DNA from: Burkholderiaceae bacterium
GTDB lineage: Bacteria; Pseudomonadota; Gammaproteobacteria; Burkholderiales; Burkholderiaceae_D
Length of the DNA: 64,000 bases
Assembly (NCBI GenBank): GCA_019232795.1
Contig: JAFANH010000088.1
Coordinates: 1-64,000 of the forward strand
Direction: 5' to 3'
A program made the translations under genes and the position numbers. The notes beneath the pieces were generated by a model, which was not told where the DNA came from, made no database searches, and saw only the letters and a list, made by a program, of their open reading frames with translations. Below are positions 30,859-41,455 of the stretch, piece by piece (the first letter of the stretch is position 1; the number at the start of each line of letters is the position of its first letter).

Positions 30859-32211
30859 TCAAGCCAAATCAAACACCGCCATCGACTCCACGTGCGAGGT
30901 GTGCGGGAACATATTGACCACGCCCGCCTTGCTCATCACATAACCGGCGTGGTGCACCAGCAGCTCGGCATCGCGCGCCAGCGTAGCCGGGTTGCAGGAA
31001 ACGTAGACGATGCGTTTGGGCTTGTAATCCTGCTGCTCGGGTGTCAGGCCGGCCAGCGCCTGCGCCACCGCGAAAGCGCCTTCGCGCGGCGGATCGATCA
31101 ACAGGCGGTCGAACTTGCCGAGCGCGACCCAGTCGGCAGTGCTCAGCTCGAACAGGTTGCGGCAGGAAAAGCTGGTTTTGCCTTCCAGGCCGTTGGCGCG
31201 CGCATTTTCCAGCGCGCGCTCGGTCAGTGCGGTACTGCCTTCGATGCCGACCACGGCACGCGCCCGCGTCGCCAGCGGCAGCGTAAAGTTGCCGAGACCG
31301 CAAAACAGGTCGGCCACGCGGTCGCTCGCCTGCACGTCGAGCAGGCGCAATGCGCGCTCGACCAGCACGCGGTTGATGTGGTGGTTGACCTGGGTGAAAT
31401 CGGTAGGCTTGAACGGCATCTTGACGCCGAATTCCGGCAACAGGTATTGCAGTTGCGTATCGGCCGGATAGTACTGATAGACCGAATCGGGACCGGCCGG
31501 CTGCAGCCACCATTGCACGTCATGCAGATCGGCAAAAGCCTTGAGTTTGACTTCATCGTCCGCCGTCAGCGGCGCCATGATGCGCAACACCATGGCCGTG
31601 ATGAGGCCATGCTCGCCGTCGCCGACCGCCAGCTCGATCTGCGGCATCTTGTCGATGATGGAGAGCGAACCGATCAGTTCGCGCAAAGGCAGCAGCATGG
31701 CCGACACGTGCGGCGGCAGCACCTCGCAGCTTTTCATGTCGGCGACAAAGGACGATCTGCGTTCGTGAAAGCCGACCAGCACCGTGCCCTTCTTGACCAC
31801 GTGGCGCACCGAAATGCGCGCGCGGTAGCGGTAACCCCAGGTCGGACCATGAATAGGACGCATCATGGTATCGGCATTGACCTTGCCGATATGCTTGAGA
31901 TTGTCTTCCAGCACCCTTTGCTTGGCCGCGACCTGCGCCGACGGCTCCAGGTGCTGCATGGAGCAGCCGCCGCAGACACCGAAGGATGGACAACGCGGCT
32001 TGACGCGCAGCGAGGATTCGCGCAAGACCTCGGTCAGCGTCGCCGCTTCCCACTTGGCTTTTTTGCGAAAGCTCTGAAAACCGACGCGTTCGCCGGGCAA
32101 GGCGCCCTCGACAAACACGACCTTGCCGGGCGTGCCGTCTTCATTTTGCAGATGGCCGACGCCACGCCCCTCCATGTCGAGGGATTCAATCGTGATGATA
32201 TTTTCTTGCAT
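30859..32211 (-). CDS. rlmD: 23S rRNA (uracil-1939-C5)-methyltransferase
   Basis: 450 aa. An N-terminal TRAM domain ([15 protein letters not shown]) is followed by the Fe-S cysteines [15 protein letters not shown], the SAM-binding [14 protein letters not shown] and the catalytic [12 protein letters not shown]. It modifies U1939 of 23S rRNA. Start ATG 32211 ([11 protein letters not shown]). It follows rpoS by 63 bp on the same strand. Confidence 0.95.
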   Translation of the reverse strand: MQENIITIESLDMEGRGVGHLQNEDGTPGKVVFVEGALPGERVGFQSFRKKAKWEAATLTEVLRESSLRVKPRCPSFGVCGGCSMQHLEPSAQVAAKQRVLEDNLKHIGKVNADTMMRPIHGPTWGYRYRARISVRHVVKKGTVLVGFHERRSSFVADMKSCEVLPPHVSAMLLPLRELIGSLSIIDKMPQIELAVGDGEHGLITAMVLRIMAPLTADDEVKLKAFADLHDVQWWLQPAGPDSVYQYYPADTQLQYLLPEFGVKMPFKPTDFTQVNHHINRVLVERALRLLDVQASDRVADLFCGLGNFTLPLATRARAVVGIEGSTALTERALENARANGLEGKTSFSCRNLFELSTADWVALGKFDRLLIDPPREGAFAVAQALAGLTPEQQDYKPKRIVYVSCNPATLARDAELLVHHAGYVMSKAGVVNMFPHTSHVESMAVFDLA

Positions 32212-32274
32212 AAGGGTACAGATGAAACAAAGGCGGTCGGGTTTTCCGCCAGGGGATAAAACAGTACGGCGATA

Positions 32275-33305
<1,031 letters not shown>

Positions 33306-33309
<4 letters not shown>

Positions 33310-34325
33310 TTTACGGTCGGCAGAAATTTGCTCGGATCGACGGGTTTGCCCTGCTGACGCACTTCGAAGTGCAGCCTGACGGAATCGGCATCGGAATCAC
33401 CCATTTCAGCGATTTCCTGCCCCTTGGCAACCACCTGCCCCTCCTTGACCAGGATAAGCTTGTTGTGGGCATAAGCGGACAGCAAGCTGCTCGAATGCTT
33501 GACGATGACCAGGTTGCCGTAACCGCGCATGGTGCCCGCATACAGCACCTTGCCGGACGCGGCAGCCATCACTTGCTGCCCCATTTTTCCGGGAATATCG
33601 ATACCCTTCTTCGCATCTTCATAGGGCCCGGACGGCTTGCCGTCGGTCGGCCAAGCCCAGACCACGGCATCGTCATCGGCGAGGCCGGACTCGGCGGCCT
33701 TGACCGGGACGGCATTCGGTGCGGCGATGGGAACGGCAGCCGGACTGGCGCTGGCGATGGCTGGGGCACCGGCAGGCGTGGTGACAGAAGCAGCATCGGG
33801 CTTTTGCAATTCGGCCAGAGCCGCTTCGGAATACGGGCGTTTTTCACCGTGCGGCGCGGTCTTGTTCAGCGCAGCCGTCACCGGCGCTGCTGCCGGTGCC
33901 GACGCCACCGCAGCGGCTGCACCGCCCGCCGGCGGCAACGCCACCCTCTCGCCCGACGGCGGCATGGCAACGCCGGTAGCCTGCGAACCGGTTCCGGAAT
34001 CGTCCGGCGGCAGCACGCGCAGCACTTGGTCGACCTTGATGTCGTTCGGGTTGGCGAGATTGTTCCAGGCCACCAGATCGCGATAATTCTGGCCGTAATC
34101 GAGCGCGATGCGCGACAACGTATCGCCTTTTTTCACGGTGTAATAACCGTGCTCTTCCACTGACGGTTTGGGCGCGACGGCAGCAGCTGCCGAAGGAATG
34201 CGCGGCACTTCGACCATCTGCCCTTGGGCATTGCGTTCGACCACGGGCGCGGGCGCGTGCTGCGTGCTGCACGCTGCCAGCAATACCGAAACCAGAGCCA
34301 AACCGAGAATATTTGTTTTTTTCAT
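33306..34325 (-). CDS. nlpD: Lipoprotein NlpD, amidase activator
   Basis: 339 aa from ATG 34325 ([19 protein letters not shown]); the lipobox is LAAC. A LysM domain ([20 protein letters not shown]) at about 70-115 binds peptidoglycan. A long Ala/Pro linker leads to a C-terminal M23/LytM domain ([20 protein letters not shown] and [16 protein letters not shown]). The zinc ligands look incomplete (GIDIPG), as in NlpD, which activates amidases rather than cutting itself. Neighbours surE, pcm and rpoS form the classic block. Confidence 0.93.
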
Positions 34326-34347
34326 GCCTGTTGCAGCTATATTTCTT

Positions 34348-35238
34348 TTAAACGGTGCCGGCACGCAGCGGCACGAAATGACAATCTTCCAGCGTCTGGC
34401 TGGTCCACTCATATTTGCCGACGCGCTCGACCAGTTGCAATACCTGATGGCGCGCGCCGACCGGTGCCACCAGACGGCCGCCTATCGTCATTTGCTCCAA
34501 AAGGGATTGCGGTACTTCCATCCCGGCAGCGGCCAGAATGATGCCGTCGAACGGCGCCGCCTGCGGGAGACCAAGCATACCATCTCCGTAATGCAAGCGT
34601 ATATTGGCGATGCGCAGCGGACGCAGATTGGACTTGGCCAATTCATGCAACGGCTTGATGCGTTCGATCGAATACACTTCGTCCGCCACCTGCGACAGCA
34701 CAGCCGCCTGATAGCCGCAACCGGTACCGATCTCGAGTACGCTCTTCAGCACGCCGCCATTGGCATTTGCACGCATGACCTCGATCATGCGCGCCACGAT
34801 ATACGGCTGTGAAATAGTCTGGTGGAAACCGATAGGCAGCGACGCATCGACATAGGCCTGGCTGGACAAGCCGGGCTCGACAAACAAATGGCGCGGCACC
34901 ACACGCATGGCATGCAACACTTTTTCGTCGCGCACGCCCTGATTTGCCACGCGCGCAACCATGGCATGACGCACGGCGTCGGACACCATGGGCGCCTGCC
35001 GGTCCGGCACCGGCGTGATCTTCAATGCGCCGGCCTGAACTAACTGCTGCCCATTGGCGCCATTTTGCGGACTGTGCCGTGGCGCCAGTCCAGGCTTGCG
35101 CGCCTGCCCTTCGACGTGGCGTGCCGCATTCTGCGTTGCCGTTTGCGGGCGCACCAGGACTTTAGGCTGTTCCTTGCGCGCCGCAGGATCGACCACGGCC
35201 GACAGCGGCAAAGGAAAGCGTTTGCTCTTGTCGCTCAT
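34348..35238 (-). CDS. pcm: Protein-L-isoaspartate O-methyltransferase
   Basis: 296 aa from ATG 35238 ([13 protein letters not shown]), overlapping the surE stop by 4 bp. It repairs isoaspartyl residues using SAM. The catalytic part is standard ([23 protein letters not shown] loop [29 protein letters not shown]). It is about 80-90 residues longer than the usual enzyme because of a basic, Gln/Ala-rich N-terminal extension with no recognisable domain. An internal ATG ([14 protein letters not shown]) would give the classic length. Confidence 0.92.
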   Translation of the reverse strand: MSDKSKRFPLPLSAVVDPAARKEQPKVLVRPQTATQNAARHVEGQARKPGLAPRHSPQNGANGQQLVQAGALKITPVPDRQAPMVSDAVRHAMVARVANQGVRDEKVLHAMRVVPRHLFVEPGLSSQAYVDASLPIGFHQTISQPYIVARMIEVMRANANGGVLKSVLEIGTGCGYQAAVLSQVADEVYSIERIKPLHELAKSNLRPLRIANIRLHYGDGMLGLPQAAPFDGIILAAAGMEVPQSLLEQMTIGGRLVAPVGARHQVLQLVERVGKYEWTSQTLEDCHFVPLRAGTV

Positions 35239-35972
35239 GCCAGGGCTTCCTTGAGCGTGGCCAATTGGGTGGCATGGGTCAAATCGACCTGTAGAGGCGT
35301 CACCGACACCCAACCCTGGCGGGCGGCGTAAAAATCCGTACCCTCACCGGCATCCTTGGCGGCGCCGGTCGGGCCGACCCAATAGATTTCGCGTCCATGC
35401 GGGTCCTGCGTCTTGATGACCGGTTCCGAGACATGGCGCTTGCCCAGGCGGGTAGCGGCCACCTTGCCCAGTTCCGCGTACGGGCGGTTCGGGATATTGA
35501 CGTTGAACAGGAAAGGCTTGGGCATGCTGTCGAAGCGGCGCTCCACCATGTCGCGCGCGATACGCGCCGCCGCATCAAGATGCGCCCAACCGTGTTCGAC
35601 CTGGGAAAAAGCCATGGCAGGGATGCCGAACAAATAGCCCTCGGTGGCAGCAGCGACCGTGCCCGAGTACAGCGTGTCCTCGCCCATGTTCTGGCCCTGA
35701 TTGATGCCGGACACCACCAGGTCTGGCTTTTCCGCCAGCATGCCGGTCAGCGCAAGATGCACGCAATCGGAAGGCGTACCATTAACGAAATAAAAGCCGT
35801 TGGGCGCCTTGTGCATGGACAGCGGACGGTCCAGCGTCAGGGAATTGGAAGAGCCGGAGCGATTGCTGTCCGGGGCGATGACGGTGATGTCGGCGATTGC
35901 CGCCAAGGCGTCGGCCAATGCGACCAGGCCTGGGGCAAGATAACCGTCGTCGTTACTGATAAGAATGCGCAT
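35235..35972 (-). CDS. surE: 5'/3'-nucleotidase SurE
   Basis: 245 aa. Metal-dependent phosphatase of nucleoside monophosphates, linked to stationary-phase survival. The N-terminal [14 protein letters not shown] carries the metal-binding Asp pair; [22 protein letters not shown] is the second conserved block. It is first of the surE-pcm-nlpD-rpoS series, with 4-bp overlaps at surE/pcm and nlpD/rpoS. Confidence 0.96.
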   Translation of the reverse strand: MRILISNDDGYLAPGLVALADALAAIADITVIAPDSNRSGSSNSLTLDRPLSMHKAPNGFYFVNGTPSDCVHLALTGMLAEKPDLVVSGINQGQNMGEDTLYSGTVAAATEGYLFGIPAMAFSQVEHGWAHLDAAARIARDMVERRFDSMPKPFLFNVNIPNRPYAELGKVAATRLGKRHVSEPVIKTQDPHGREIYWVGPTGAAKDAGEGTDFYAARQGWVSVTPLQVDLTHATQLATLKEALA

Positions 35973-36077
35973 AGTGCGATTTTACCTGATGCCATATCGA
36001 CCAATATCAAATCGTCCGGCCTTATTCAGTGTCTTTGATGGGCAATTCGACAATTTCGCGGCAGCGTCGTAAAATAA

Positions 36078-36087
36078 AACGATCGTT
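36078..36087. promoter_or_regulatory. Palindrome AACGATCGTT before the oxidoreductase gene
   Basis: A perfect 10-bp palindrome in an A/T-rich setting, 28 bp before the start codon. It may be a TetR-type operator. No regulator gene is next to it, so this is only a suggestion. Confidence 0.35.
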
Positions 36088-36114
36088 CTATTTCAAAAAC
36101 TCGCGGAGACAAAA

Positions 36115-37095
36115 ATGAAAGCCATCGTTTGCAAAGCATGGGGATTACCGGACACGCTGGTGGTCGATGAATTGCCCGAAGTCGTCGCCGGGCCGGGACA
36201 AGTCGCCATTGACGTGCAAGCCGCGGGCGTCAACTTTCCCGATGTGTTGATCATCCAGAACAAATACCAGTTCAAGCCCGAGCTGCCGTTCACACCCGGC
36301 AGCGAATTGGCCGGTGTGGTGCGCGCCGTGGGCGAAGGCGTCAGCAACGTCAAAGCCGGCGACAAGGTGATCGCTTTTGCCGGACAAGGTGCGTTTGCGC
36401 AGCAGATCGCCGTGCCGGCAGCGACTGTGATGCCCATACCGCCCGGCATGGATTTCGATACCGCCGCTTCCATCACACTGACTTACGGCACTTCGCACCA
36501 TGCGATCGCCGATCGCGCGCAATTGAAGGCTGGAGAAACCATGCTGGTGCTGGGCGCTGCCGGCGGCGTCGGGCTGGCAGCCATCGAGATCGGCAAGGCG
36601 CTCGGCGCGCGCGTCATTGCAGCGGCCTCTTCCGATGAAAAACTGGCAGTGTGCAAACAGCACGGCGCCGACGTACTCATCAACTACACAACGCAGGATT
36701 TGCGCGAGGCCGTCAAGGCGGCAACCGACGGCAAGGGGCCGGACGTGATCTACGATCCGGTCGGCGGCAGCTATGCCGAACCGGCTTTCCGTTCGATTGC
36801 CTGGCGCGGACGCTACCTGGTGATCGGCTTTGCCAATGGCGAGATTCCGAAACTGCCGCTCAATTTGACCTTGTTGAAAGGCGCGTCGCTGGTTGGCGTA
36901 TTTTGGGGCGAATTCGTGCGGCGCGAGCCGAAGGCCAACCTGGCCGCCATGCGCGAATTGATGGGCTGGCTGGCCGAGGGCAAGATCAAGCCGCACATTT
37001 CCGGCCGCTACAAGCTGGCCGATACGCCGGCCGCGCTCAACGACATGGCGGCGCGCAAGGTGACGGGCAAGATTGTGATTCGGCCGCAGGACTGA
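36115..37095 (+). CDS. Zinc-free NADPH:quinone oxidoreductase family protein
   Basis: 326 aa MDR-superfamily enzyme. GroES-like N-terminal part (GVNFPDVLIIQNKYQFKPEL then PFTPGSELAGVV), a Rossmann domain with the AGGVG loop (LVLGAAGGVGLAAIEIGKALGARVI), and none of the catalytic zinc ligands of alcohol dehydrogenases. It would reduce quinones or enones with NADPH; the true substrate is unknown. CGGAGAC before the ATG gives a ribosome site. It is a single plus-strand gene among minus-strand neighbours. Confidence 0.9.
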   Translation: MKAIVCKAWGLPDTLVVDELPEVVAGPGQVAIDVQAAGVNFPDVLIIQNKYQFKPELPFTPGSELAGVVRAVGEGVSNVKAGDKVIAFAGQGAFAQQIAVPAATVMPIPPGMDFDTAASITLTYGTSHHAIADRAQLKAGETMLVLGAAGGVGLAAIEIGKALGARVIAAASSDEKLAVCKQHGADVLINYTTQDLREAVKAATDGKGPDVIYDPVGGSYAEPAFRSIAWRGRYLVIGFANGEIPKLPLNLTLLKGASLVGVFWGEFVRREPKANLAAMRELMGWLAEGKIKPHISGRYKLADTPAALNDMAARKVTGKIVIRPQD

Positions 37096-37182
37096 AATTG
37101 CACTTCCCGTCCGCGCATGCAAGGTAAGTCCGAGGGTACGTGCGAGCATAACGATCGCCAGCTACATCCACCGCTCTCAAAG

Positions 37183-37270
37183 CCTCGTCGCCCCCGCGTA
37201 GGCGGGGGTCCAGGTTGTAGTTCACTACGTTAAAAGCAACCTGGTTCCCGCCTACGCGAGGACGACGAGG
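37183..37270. repeat. 88-bp palindromic repeat, family B
   Basis: The left arm CCTCGTCGCCCCCGCGTAGG and GCGGG.GTCCAGGTTG is repeated inverted at the right with few differences, and the centre is the small hairpin GTAGT/ACTAC (37217-37228). It lies in the 251-bp gap between the convergent oxidoreductase and helicase genes and could act as a terminator as well as being a dispersed repeat. Confidence 0.75.
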
Positions 37271-37346
37271 GGAAGAAAAGCGCATCGCGTGGGAAGCAAC
37301 CCGCATTCGAGCATCGCGACTAACTATCGCCACCCCAACAAATCGA

Positions 37347-39401
37347 CTAGTCTTGAGCTTCCCCATCCCCCTCCTCCATCGACGTATGAAGTGGGATATC
37401 GGGAAGATTCGCTAATTCCAGAGACTGAAAAAACGCCTTGGCCACATCCAACTCCCGCGTGCGCCTGAACGGCGGCAGGCTTTGCCAGATGCGCCGGCCG
37501 TAAGGCTTGGAAATCAGGCGCGGGTCGCAAATCATCAGCACGCCGCGATCGGTTTCGTCGCGGATCAGGCGGCCGGCGCCCTGCTTGAGGTTGATGATGG
37601 CTTCCGGCAGTTGATGGTGCATGAAACCGTTCAAACCACGCCGTTCCATGGCTTCGATACGCGCCGCCAGCACCGGATCGTCGGGCGGCGCAAACGGCAG
37701 CTTGTCGATGATGACCAGCGAGAGCGCGTCGCCGCGCACGTCCACGCCTTCCCAAAAGCTCTGGCTGCCGATCAGCACGGCGTTGCCGGCGGCGCGGAAA
37801 CGGTCCAGCAATTCGGTACGCCCGGCCTCGCCCTGCACCATCAAGGGATAGCCGAGTCCGCGTGCCGCGAATTCCTCACGCAAACGTTCGGCCGCACGGT
37901 TGACGGCACGCAGCGTGGTGCACAGGAAGAAGCAGCGGCCGCCGGATGCCTCTATCATGGGCAGGGCGGCATCGATCACCGCGTCCGTGTAGTCCGGCGA
38001 ATTAGGCTGCGGCAGGTTTTGCGGGACATACAGCAAGGCTTGCTTGTCGTAGTCGAAGGGGCTGGGCCATGAACAGGTGAGCGCGTCGTTCAAACCCATT
38101 TGCGCCGTGTAGTGCTGGAAGTCGTTCTTCACCGCCAGCGTGGCCGAGGTGAAGATCCAGGCGCGCGCGGCGCCTTCGCGCTGCTTGTTGAAGATGGGTG
38201 CAATCGACAATGGCGTGCGATGCAGTTGCAGCGAAGAGGAAAACGCTTCGACCCACAGCACCTGTCCCTGATCTTCGCTGGCCACGTCGATGGGCGCTTC
38301 GGCAGCGCGCCAGCGTTCCAGCAGCGCCTCCATCTCGATGGCGCGCACACGGCATTGTTCGATTGTTTCGGCGCGTTCGGCCTGCTTCTCCAGCACCGCG
38401 ATCATGTCGCGCAATTTTTCCTTGAGGTTTTCCAGCGCCGGAAAGAAAGGGCTGGATGCGGCGATCTGGTTGATCGCCAGCCGCACCACGTCCTGCGGAA
38501 AAGTCAGGCGCAGGTCGCGTGCCGCGCGGTCGACGCTGCCGGCCACCTTGGCCCAGTCGGCGCCGTCGCGCGCATGGGCCAGGCCTTCGGCCTGGACGTC
38601 GCGGCATAGTTCCAGCACCATCGAAGTGGACACCGTTTCACCGAAGAACAGGGTGGCGGTTTCCGGCAACTGGTGCGCCTCGTCGAAGATGACCGTGTTG
38701 GCCGAGGGCAGCAATTCGGCCACACCAGTATCCTTCAAAGCGACGTCGGCAAAGAACAGGTGATGATTGACCACCACCACGTCGGCCTGCTGCGCTTCCT
38801 TGCGCGCCTTCATGACGAAACAATCCTGATAGTACTGGCATTCGGCGCCCAGGCAGGTATCCCGGGTCGAGGTCACCAGGTTCCATATCAGCGCAGTTTC
38901 AGGGACTTTAGCCAGTTCGGCCTTGTCGCCGGTCGAGGTGGTCTTGATGAAGCGCGCAATCTCGCGCAGGTAACCGACGTCGTCGCGCGAGGTCAGGCGG
39001 CCGTTCTGCTGCGTGCGCTCCAGATGGAAGTGGCAGACGTAGTTAGCCCGTCCTTTCAGCAGCGCCACCGAAACCGGCACATTGAGCGCCTTGCGCACGG
39101 TAGGAATGTCGCGCAGGAACAGCTGGTCTTGCAGATTCTTGGTGCCGGTCGACACAATGACCTTGCCGCCCCATAACAGGGCCGGAACCAGGTAAGCGAA
39201 GGTTTTGCCGGTGCCTGTACCGGCCTCGGCCACCAGCGTTTCCCTGGCATCGATCGCATGGGCAATCGCCTTGGCCATTTCTGTTTGCGATTGGCGCGGA
39301 TTGAAACCGGCAACGGCTTGGCTCAACGAACCGTCGGCGCAAAACAGCTTCGCGACGTCATCTTCATGCCCCGGCGGCGTGGCTGCAAGTTCTTCGGTCA
39401 A
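37347..39401 (-). CDS. DinG/YoaA-type ATP-dependent DNA helicase
   Basis: 684 aa, superfamily 2, XPD-like. Walker A AEAGTGTGKTFAYLVPALLW (about 58), Walker B FDEAHQLPE and C-terminal motif VI (KQGAGRLIRDETDRGVL) are intact. Cysteines around DTCLGAECQYYQDCFV with one upstream (YVCHF) fit the 4Fe-4S domain of this family. It likely unwinds forked DNA during repair. The start is TTG 39401 with an in-frame stop close upstream; no ATG fits. Whether it is the dinG or yoaA orthologue cannot be decided here. Confidence 0.9.
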   Translation of the reverse strand: MTEELAATPPGHEDDVAKLFCADGSLSQAVAGFNPRQSQTEMAKAIAHAIDARETLVAEAGTGTGKTFAYLVPALLWGGKVIVSTGTKNLQDQLFLRDIPTVRKALNVPVSVALLKGRANYVCHFHLERTQQNGRLTSRDDVGYLREIARFIKTTSTGDKAELAKVPETALIWNLVTSTRDTCLGAECQYYQDCFVMKARKEAQQADVVVVNHHLFFADVALKDTGVAELLPSANTVIFDEAHQLPETATLFFGETVSTSMVLELCRDVQAEGLAHARDGADWAKVAGSVDRAARDLRLTFPQDVVRLAINQIAASSPFFPALENLKEKLRDMIAVLEKQAERAETIEQCRVRAIEMEALLERWRAAEAPIDVASEDQGQVLWVEAFSSSLQLHRTPLSIAPIFNKQREGAARAWIFTSATLAVKNDFQHYTAQMGLNDALTCSWPSPFDYDKQALLYVPQNLPQPNSPDYTDAVIDAALPMIEASGGRCFFLCTTLRAVNRAAERLREEFAARGLGYPLMVQGEAGRTELLDRFRAAGNAVLIGSQSFWEGVDVRGDALSLVIIDKLPFAPPDDPVLAARIEAMERRGLNGFMHHQLPEAIINLKQGAGRLIRDETDRGVLMICDPRLISKPYGRRIWQSLPPFRRTRELDVAKAFFQSLELANLPDIPLHTSMEEGDGEAQD

Positions 39402-39476
39402 AATAAAACGGGAAAATCAAATGGCGCAGCGAACAAGGAGACGGAATCGGCCCGACTGCCTCGCGCCGCAGGAATT

Positions 39477-39677
39477 TCAAGCGGGAATATCCGGAACGAG
39501 CTGCATTTTCAGCAGCATGATATGGTCTTTAAGCTGCAACTTGCGTTTCTTGAGGCGCCGCAATTGTAACTCTTCGTGCCGCGAATCGCGCGCCAGGGTA
39601 TCGATAACCGCGTCCAGATCGCGGTGCTCGACTTCCAGTTCGACAATGCGCCGCTTTATTTCTTCGGGGGAATTCAT
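39477..39677 (-). CDS. YdcH family protein (DUF465)
   Basis: 66 aa from ATG 39677 (MNSPEEIKRRIVELEVEHRDLD); the open frame extends upstream without protein character. The family is a short helical hairpin (HRDLDAVIDTLARD, then LKKRKLQLKDHIMLLK). Its function is unknown. It lies 75 bp upstream of the helicase gene. Confidence 0.85.
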   Translation of the reverse strand: MNSPEEIKRRIVELEVEHRDLDAVIDTLARDSRHEELQLRRLKKRKLQLKDHIMLLKMQLVPDIPA

Positions 39678-39887
39678 GTTTGTATTGTGGCATAAGTCCA
39701 AAGCAGTGGACTGAATATATTTGCAACCCAGGCCAGTGTTGCCGGAACAAAACATATGCTTAAAATCTCTTACAATCTACTCGCGTTTAGACGCCGTAAT
39801 CGGCAATAATCCGCGTTAGGTAGCTTTCGGGTTCGCTTACCCGCCCATAGACCCCGTCGTTTCGACCAGTTCATCGTACTCAAACAA

Positions 39888-40682
39888 ATGAGCCAATACA
39901 AGATCGAAGCCGGCACCGGAGCGCACATCGGCGACCGCAGCGAACAACAGGATAGAGCGGCGCTCTTCGTGGCGCCCAAGGCCCCCGGCTACATGATGGC
40001 AGTCCTGTCCGATGGCATGGGCGGGTCCACCCAGGGCACGCTGGCAGCCGAGCAGGTAGTGCGTACCGCGCAGCAAAACTTTGAACGGTTTTCGCCGCTG
40101 ACCGATACCGTGGAGGGGATGCTGGAAACGATAGGCCGTGAAGCGCATACGCTGATCAACCTGAATTCCTTTTCTTCGGACAAGCGGCCGCATAGCACCA
40201 TGGTTGCCCTGGTCATTACGCCGGAAGGCAGCGCAATCTGGGCACATGTGGGCGATTCGCGCCTGTATCGTTTCGACGGCCCCAATTGCGCCGAGCACAG
40301 CAATGACCAAGCCTTTGTCGACAAGCTGGTGCGCGAAGGCAAGCTGTCGCGCGAAGACGTCAAGGCGCAGCGCCTGCCGAACGTGCTGGTCAATATCCTC
40401 GGGCATGCGAGCAACGAACCCTTCGTCATCATCAACCGCCATGACGGCTTGAAAGCAGGCGATGCTTTCCTGCTGTGCTCCGACGGTTTGTGGCTGTATT
40501 TCAGTCCGATGGAGCTGGGTGCGGCACTGGCCATGAATTCACCGCGCATGGCCTCGGAAATGCTGATTACCAAGGCGCGTGAGCGCGCCTTCGGTTCGGT
40601 GGCGGACAACTGCACGCTCGCCATCATCAAGCTGGTGAAGCCGCCCGAAGAAGTCCGGGACTATACGGTCCAGAAAATATAG
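39888..40682 (+). CDS. PP2C-type Ser/Thr protein phosphatase
   Basis: 264 aa. Metal-dependent phosphatase core: GDRSEQQDRAAL (first Asp/Glu), LSDGMGGSTQG, HVGDSRLYRF, CSDGLWLYFSP and VADNCTLAI carry the metal-binding aspartates of the family. It is cytosolic, with no transmembrane part. No partner kinase gene is adjacent, so its target is unknown. ATG 39888 gives MSQYKIEAGTGAHIG. Confidence 0.9.
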   Translation: MSQYKIEAGTGAHIGDRSEQQDRAALFVAPKAPGYMMAVLSDGMGGSTQGTLAAEQVVRTAQQNFERFSPLTDTVEGMLETIGREAHTLINLNSFSSDKRPHSTMVALVITPEGSAIWAHVGDSRLYRFDGPNCAEHSNDQAFVDKLVREGKLSREDVKAQRLPNVLVNILGHASNEPFVIINRHDGLKAGDAFLLCSDGLWLYFSPMELGAALAMNSPRMASEMLITKARERAFGSVADNCTLAIIKLVKPPEEVRDYTVQKI

Positions 40683-40717
40683 CCGGCGGTCTGAACGCCG
40701 GCCGGAACACTAAGGAC

Positions 40718-41452
40718 TCAGGGTTTGGACGCAGGAGCGGCGGCGGATGCGGGCGCAGCCGTTGCGTCTGAAGCCGCAGCCGCTTTCGCCGCCTTGTCCG
40801 CAGCTTCCTTGGCCTTTTCCGCCTTCTTGGCGGCGACATCACGCTGGCGCGCTTCCGCGTCCTGCACCTTCTTCTCGTAGGCCGCCACGTTGTCGGCACG
40901 CTTTTGTGCGTCCTGCTGCTGCTCTGCTTGCTGCTGCTTCAGCTTCGCTTCGTGCTCGGCAACACGGTCGCCCTCGGGATGGGCAACGGGCGCCGCCGGC
41001 GCCCGCCCCGTGTCGGCAATCGGCTTGGGCGGATTGCCGGCATCCTTGGCGCGTCTTTCGGCCAGATGCTGGTCCCTTTCCAATACGCGCGCGCTGCGAT
41101 TGAAGGTATCGGCTTCGACTTCTATCTTGCGGATCTGCGCCAAAGCCAGGCGATGCTTTTCCTTGGCAGCATCGACACAGGAAGTCGCGAAAAACCTGGA
41201 GTAGCATTCGTGCTGCTCCGTGGCAAATTTTTGATCGAGTGCCGACCTCAACTTGTCGACCTCGGCCAAGGCGCGATTCGCGGTGTCGACCGACTGGATC
41301 GAACCGCTGGGATAACGCGCGCTCAGCTCGTCCGGTGTTTTGGCCGCTTCCTGAGCAGCCGAATGCGCCGCCGTCAGCAACAGTGCGGCAATTGCCACTG
41401 CACGCAAGCTATACCGGTTCAATTGCCTTGGGTTCATTCGTTCTCGATTCAT
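40718..41452 (-). CDS. Exported Ala/Lys-rich coiled-coil protein
   Basis: 244 aa from ATG 41452; MNPRQLNRY at 41437 is an alternative. A signal peptide (SLRAVAIAALLLTAAHSAAQ) precedes an ordered part with two cysteines (HECYSRFFATSCVDAAKEKH) that may form a disulfide. From about residue 165 on it is a long charged helix (KLKQQQAEQQQDAQKRADN; AKKAEKAKEAADKAAKAAAA) ending in Ala/Ser/Pro. It is likely periplasmic; the family is not recognised. Its stop is 35 bp from the convergent phosphatase stop. Confidence 0.75.
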   Translation of the reverse strand: MNRERMNPRQLNRYSLRAVAIAALLLTAAHSAAQEAAKTPDELSARYPSGSIQSVDTANRALAEVDKLRSALDQKFATEQHECYSRFFATSCVDAAKEKHRLALAQIRKIEVEADTFNRSARVLERDQHLAERRAKDAGNPPKPIADTGRAPAAPVAHPEGDRVAEHEAKLKQQQAEQQQDAQKRADNVAAYEKKVQDAEARQRDVAAKKAEKAKEAADKAAKAAAASDATAAPASAAAPASKP

Positions 41453-41455
41453 CAG

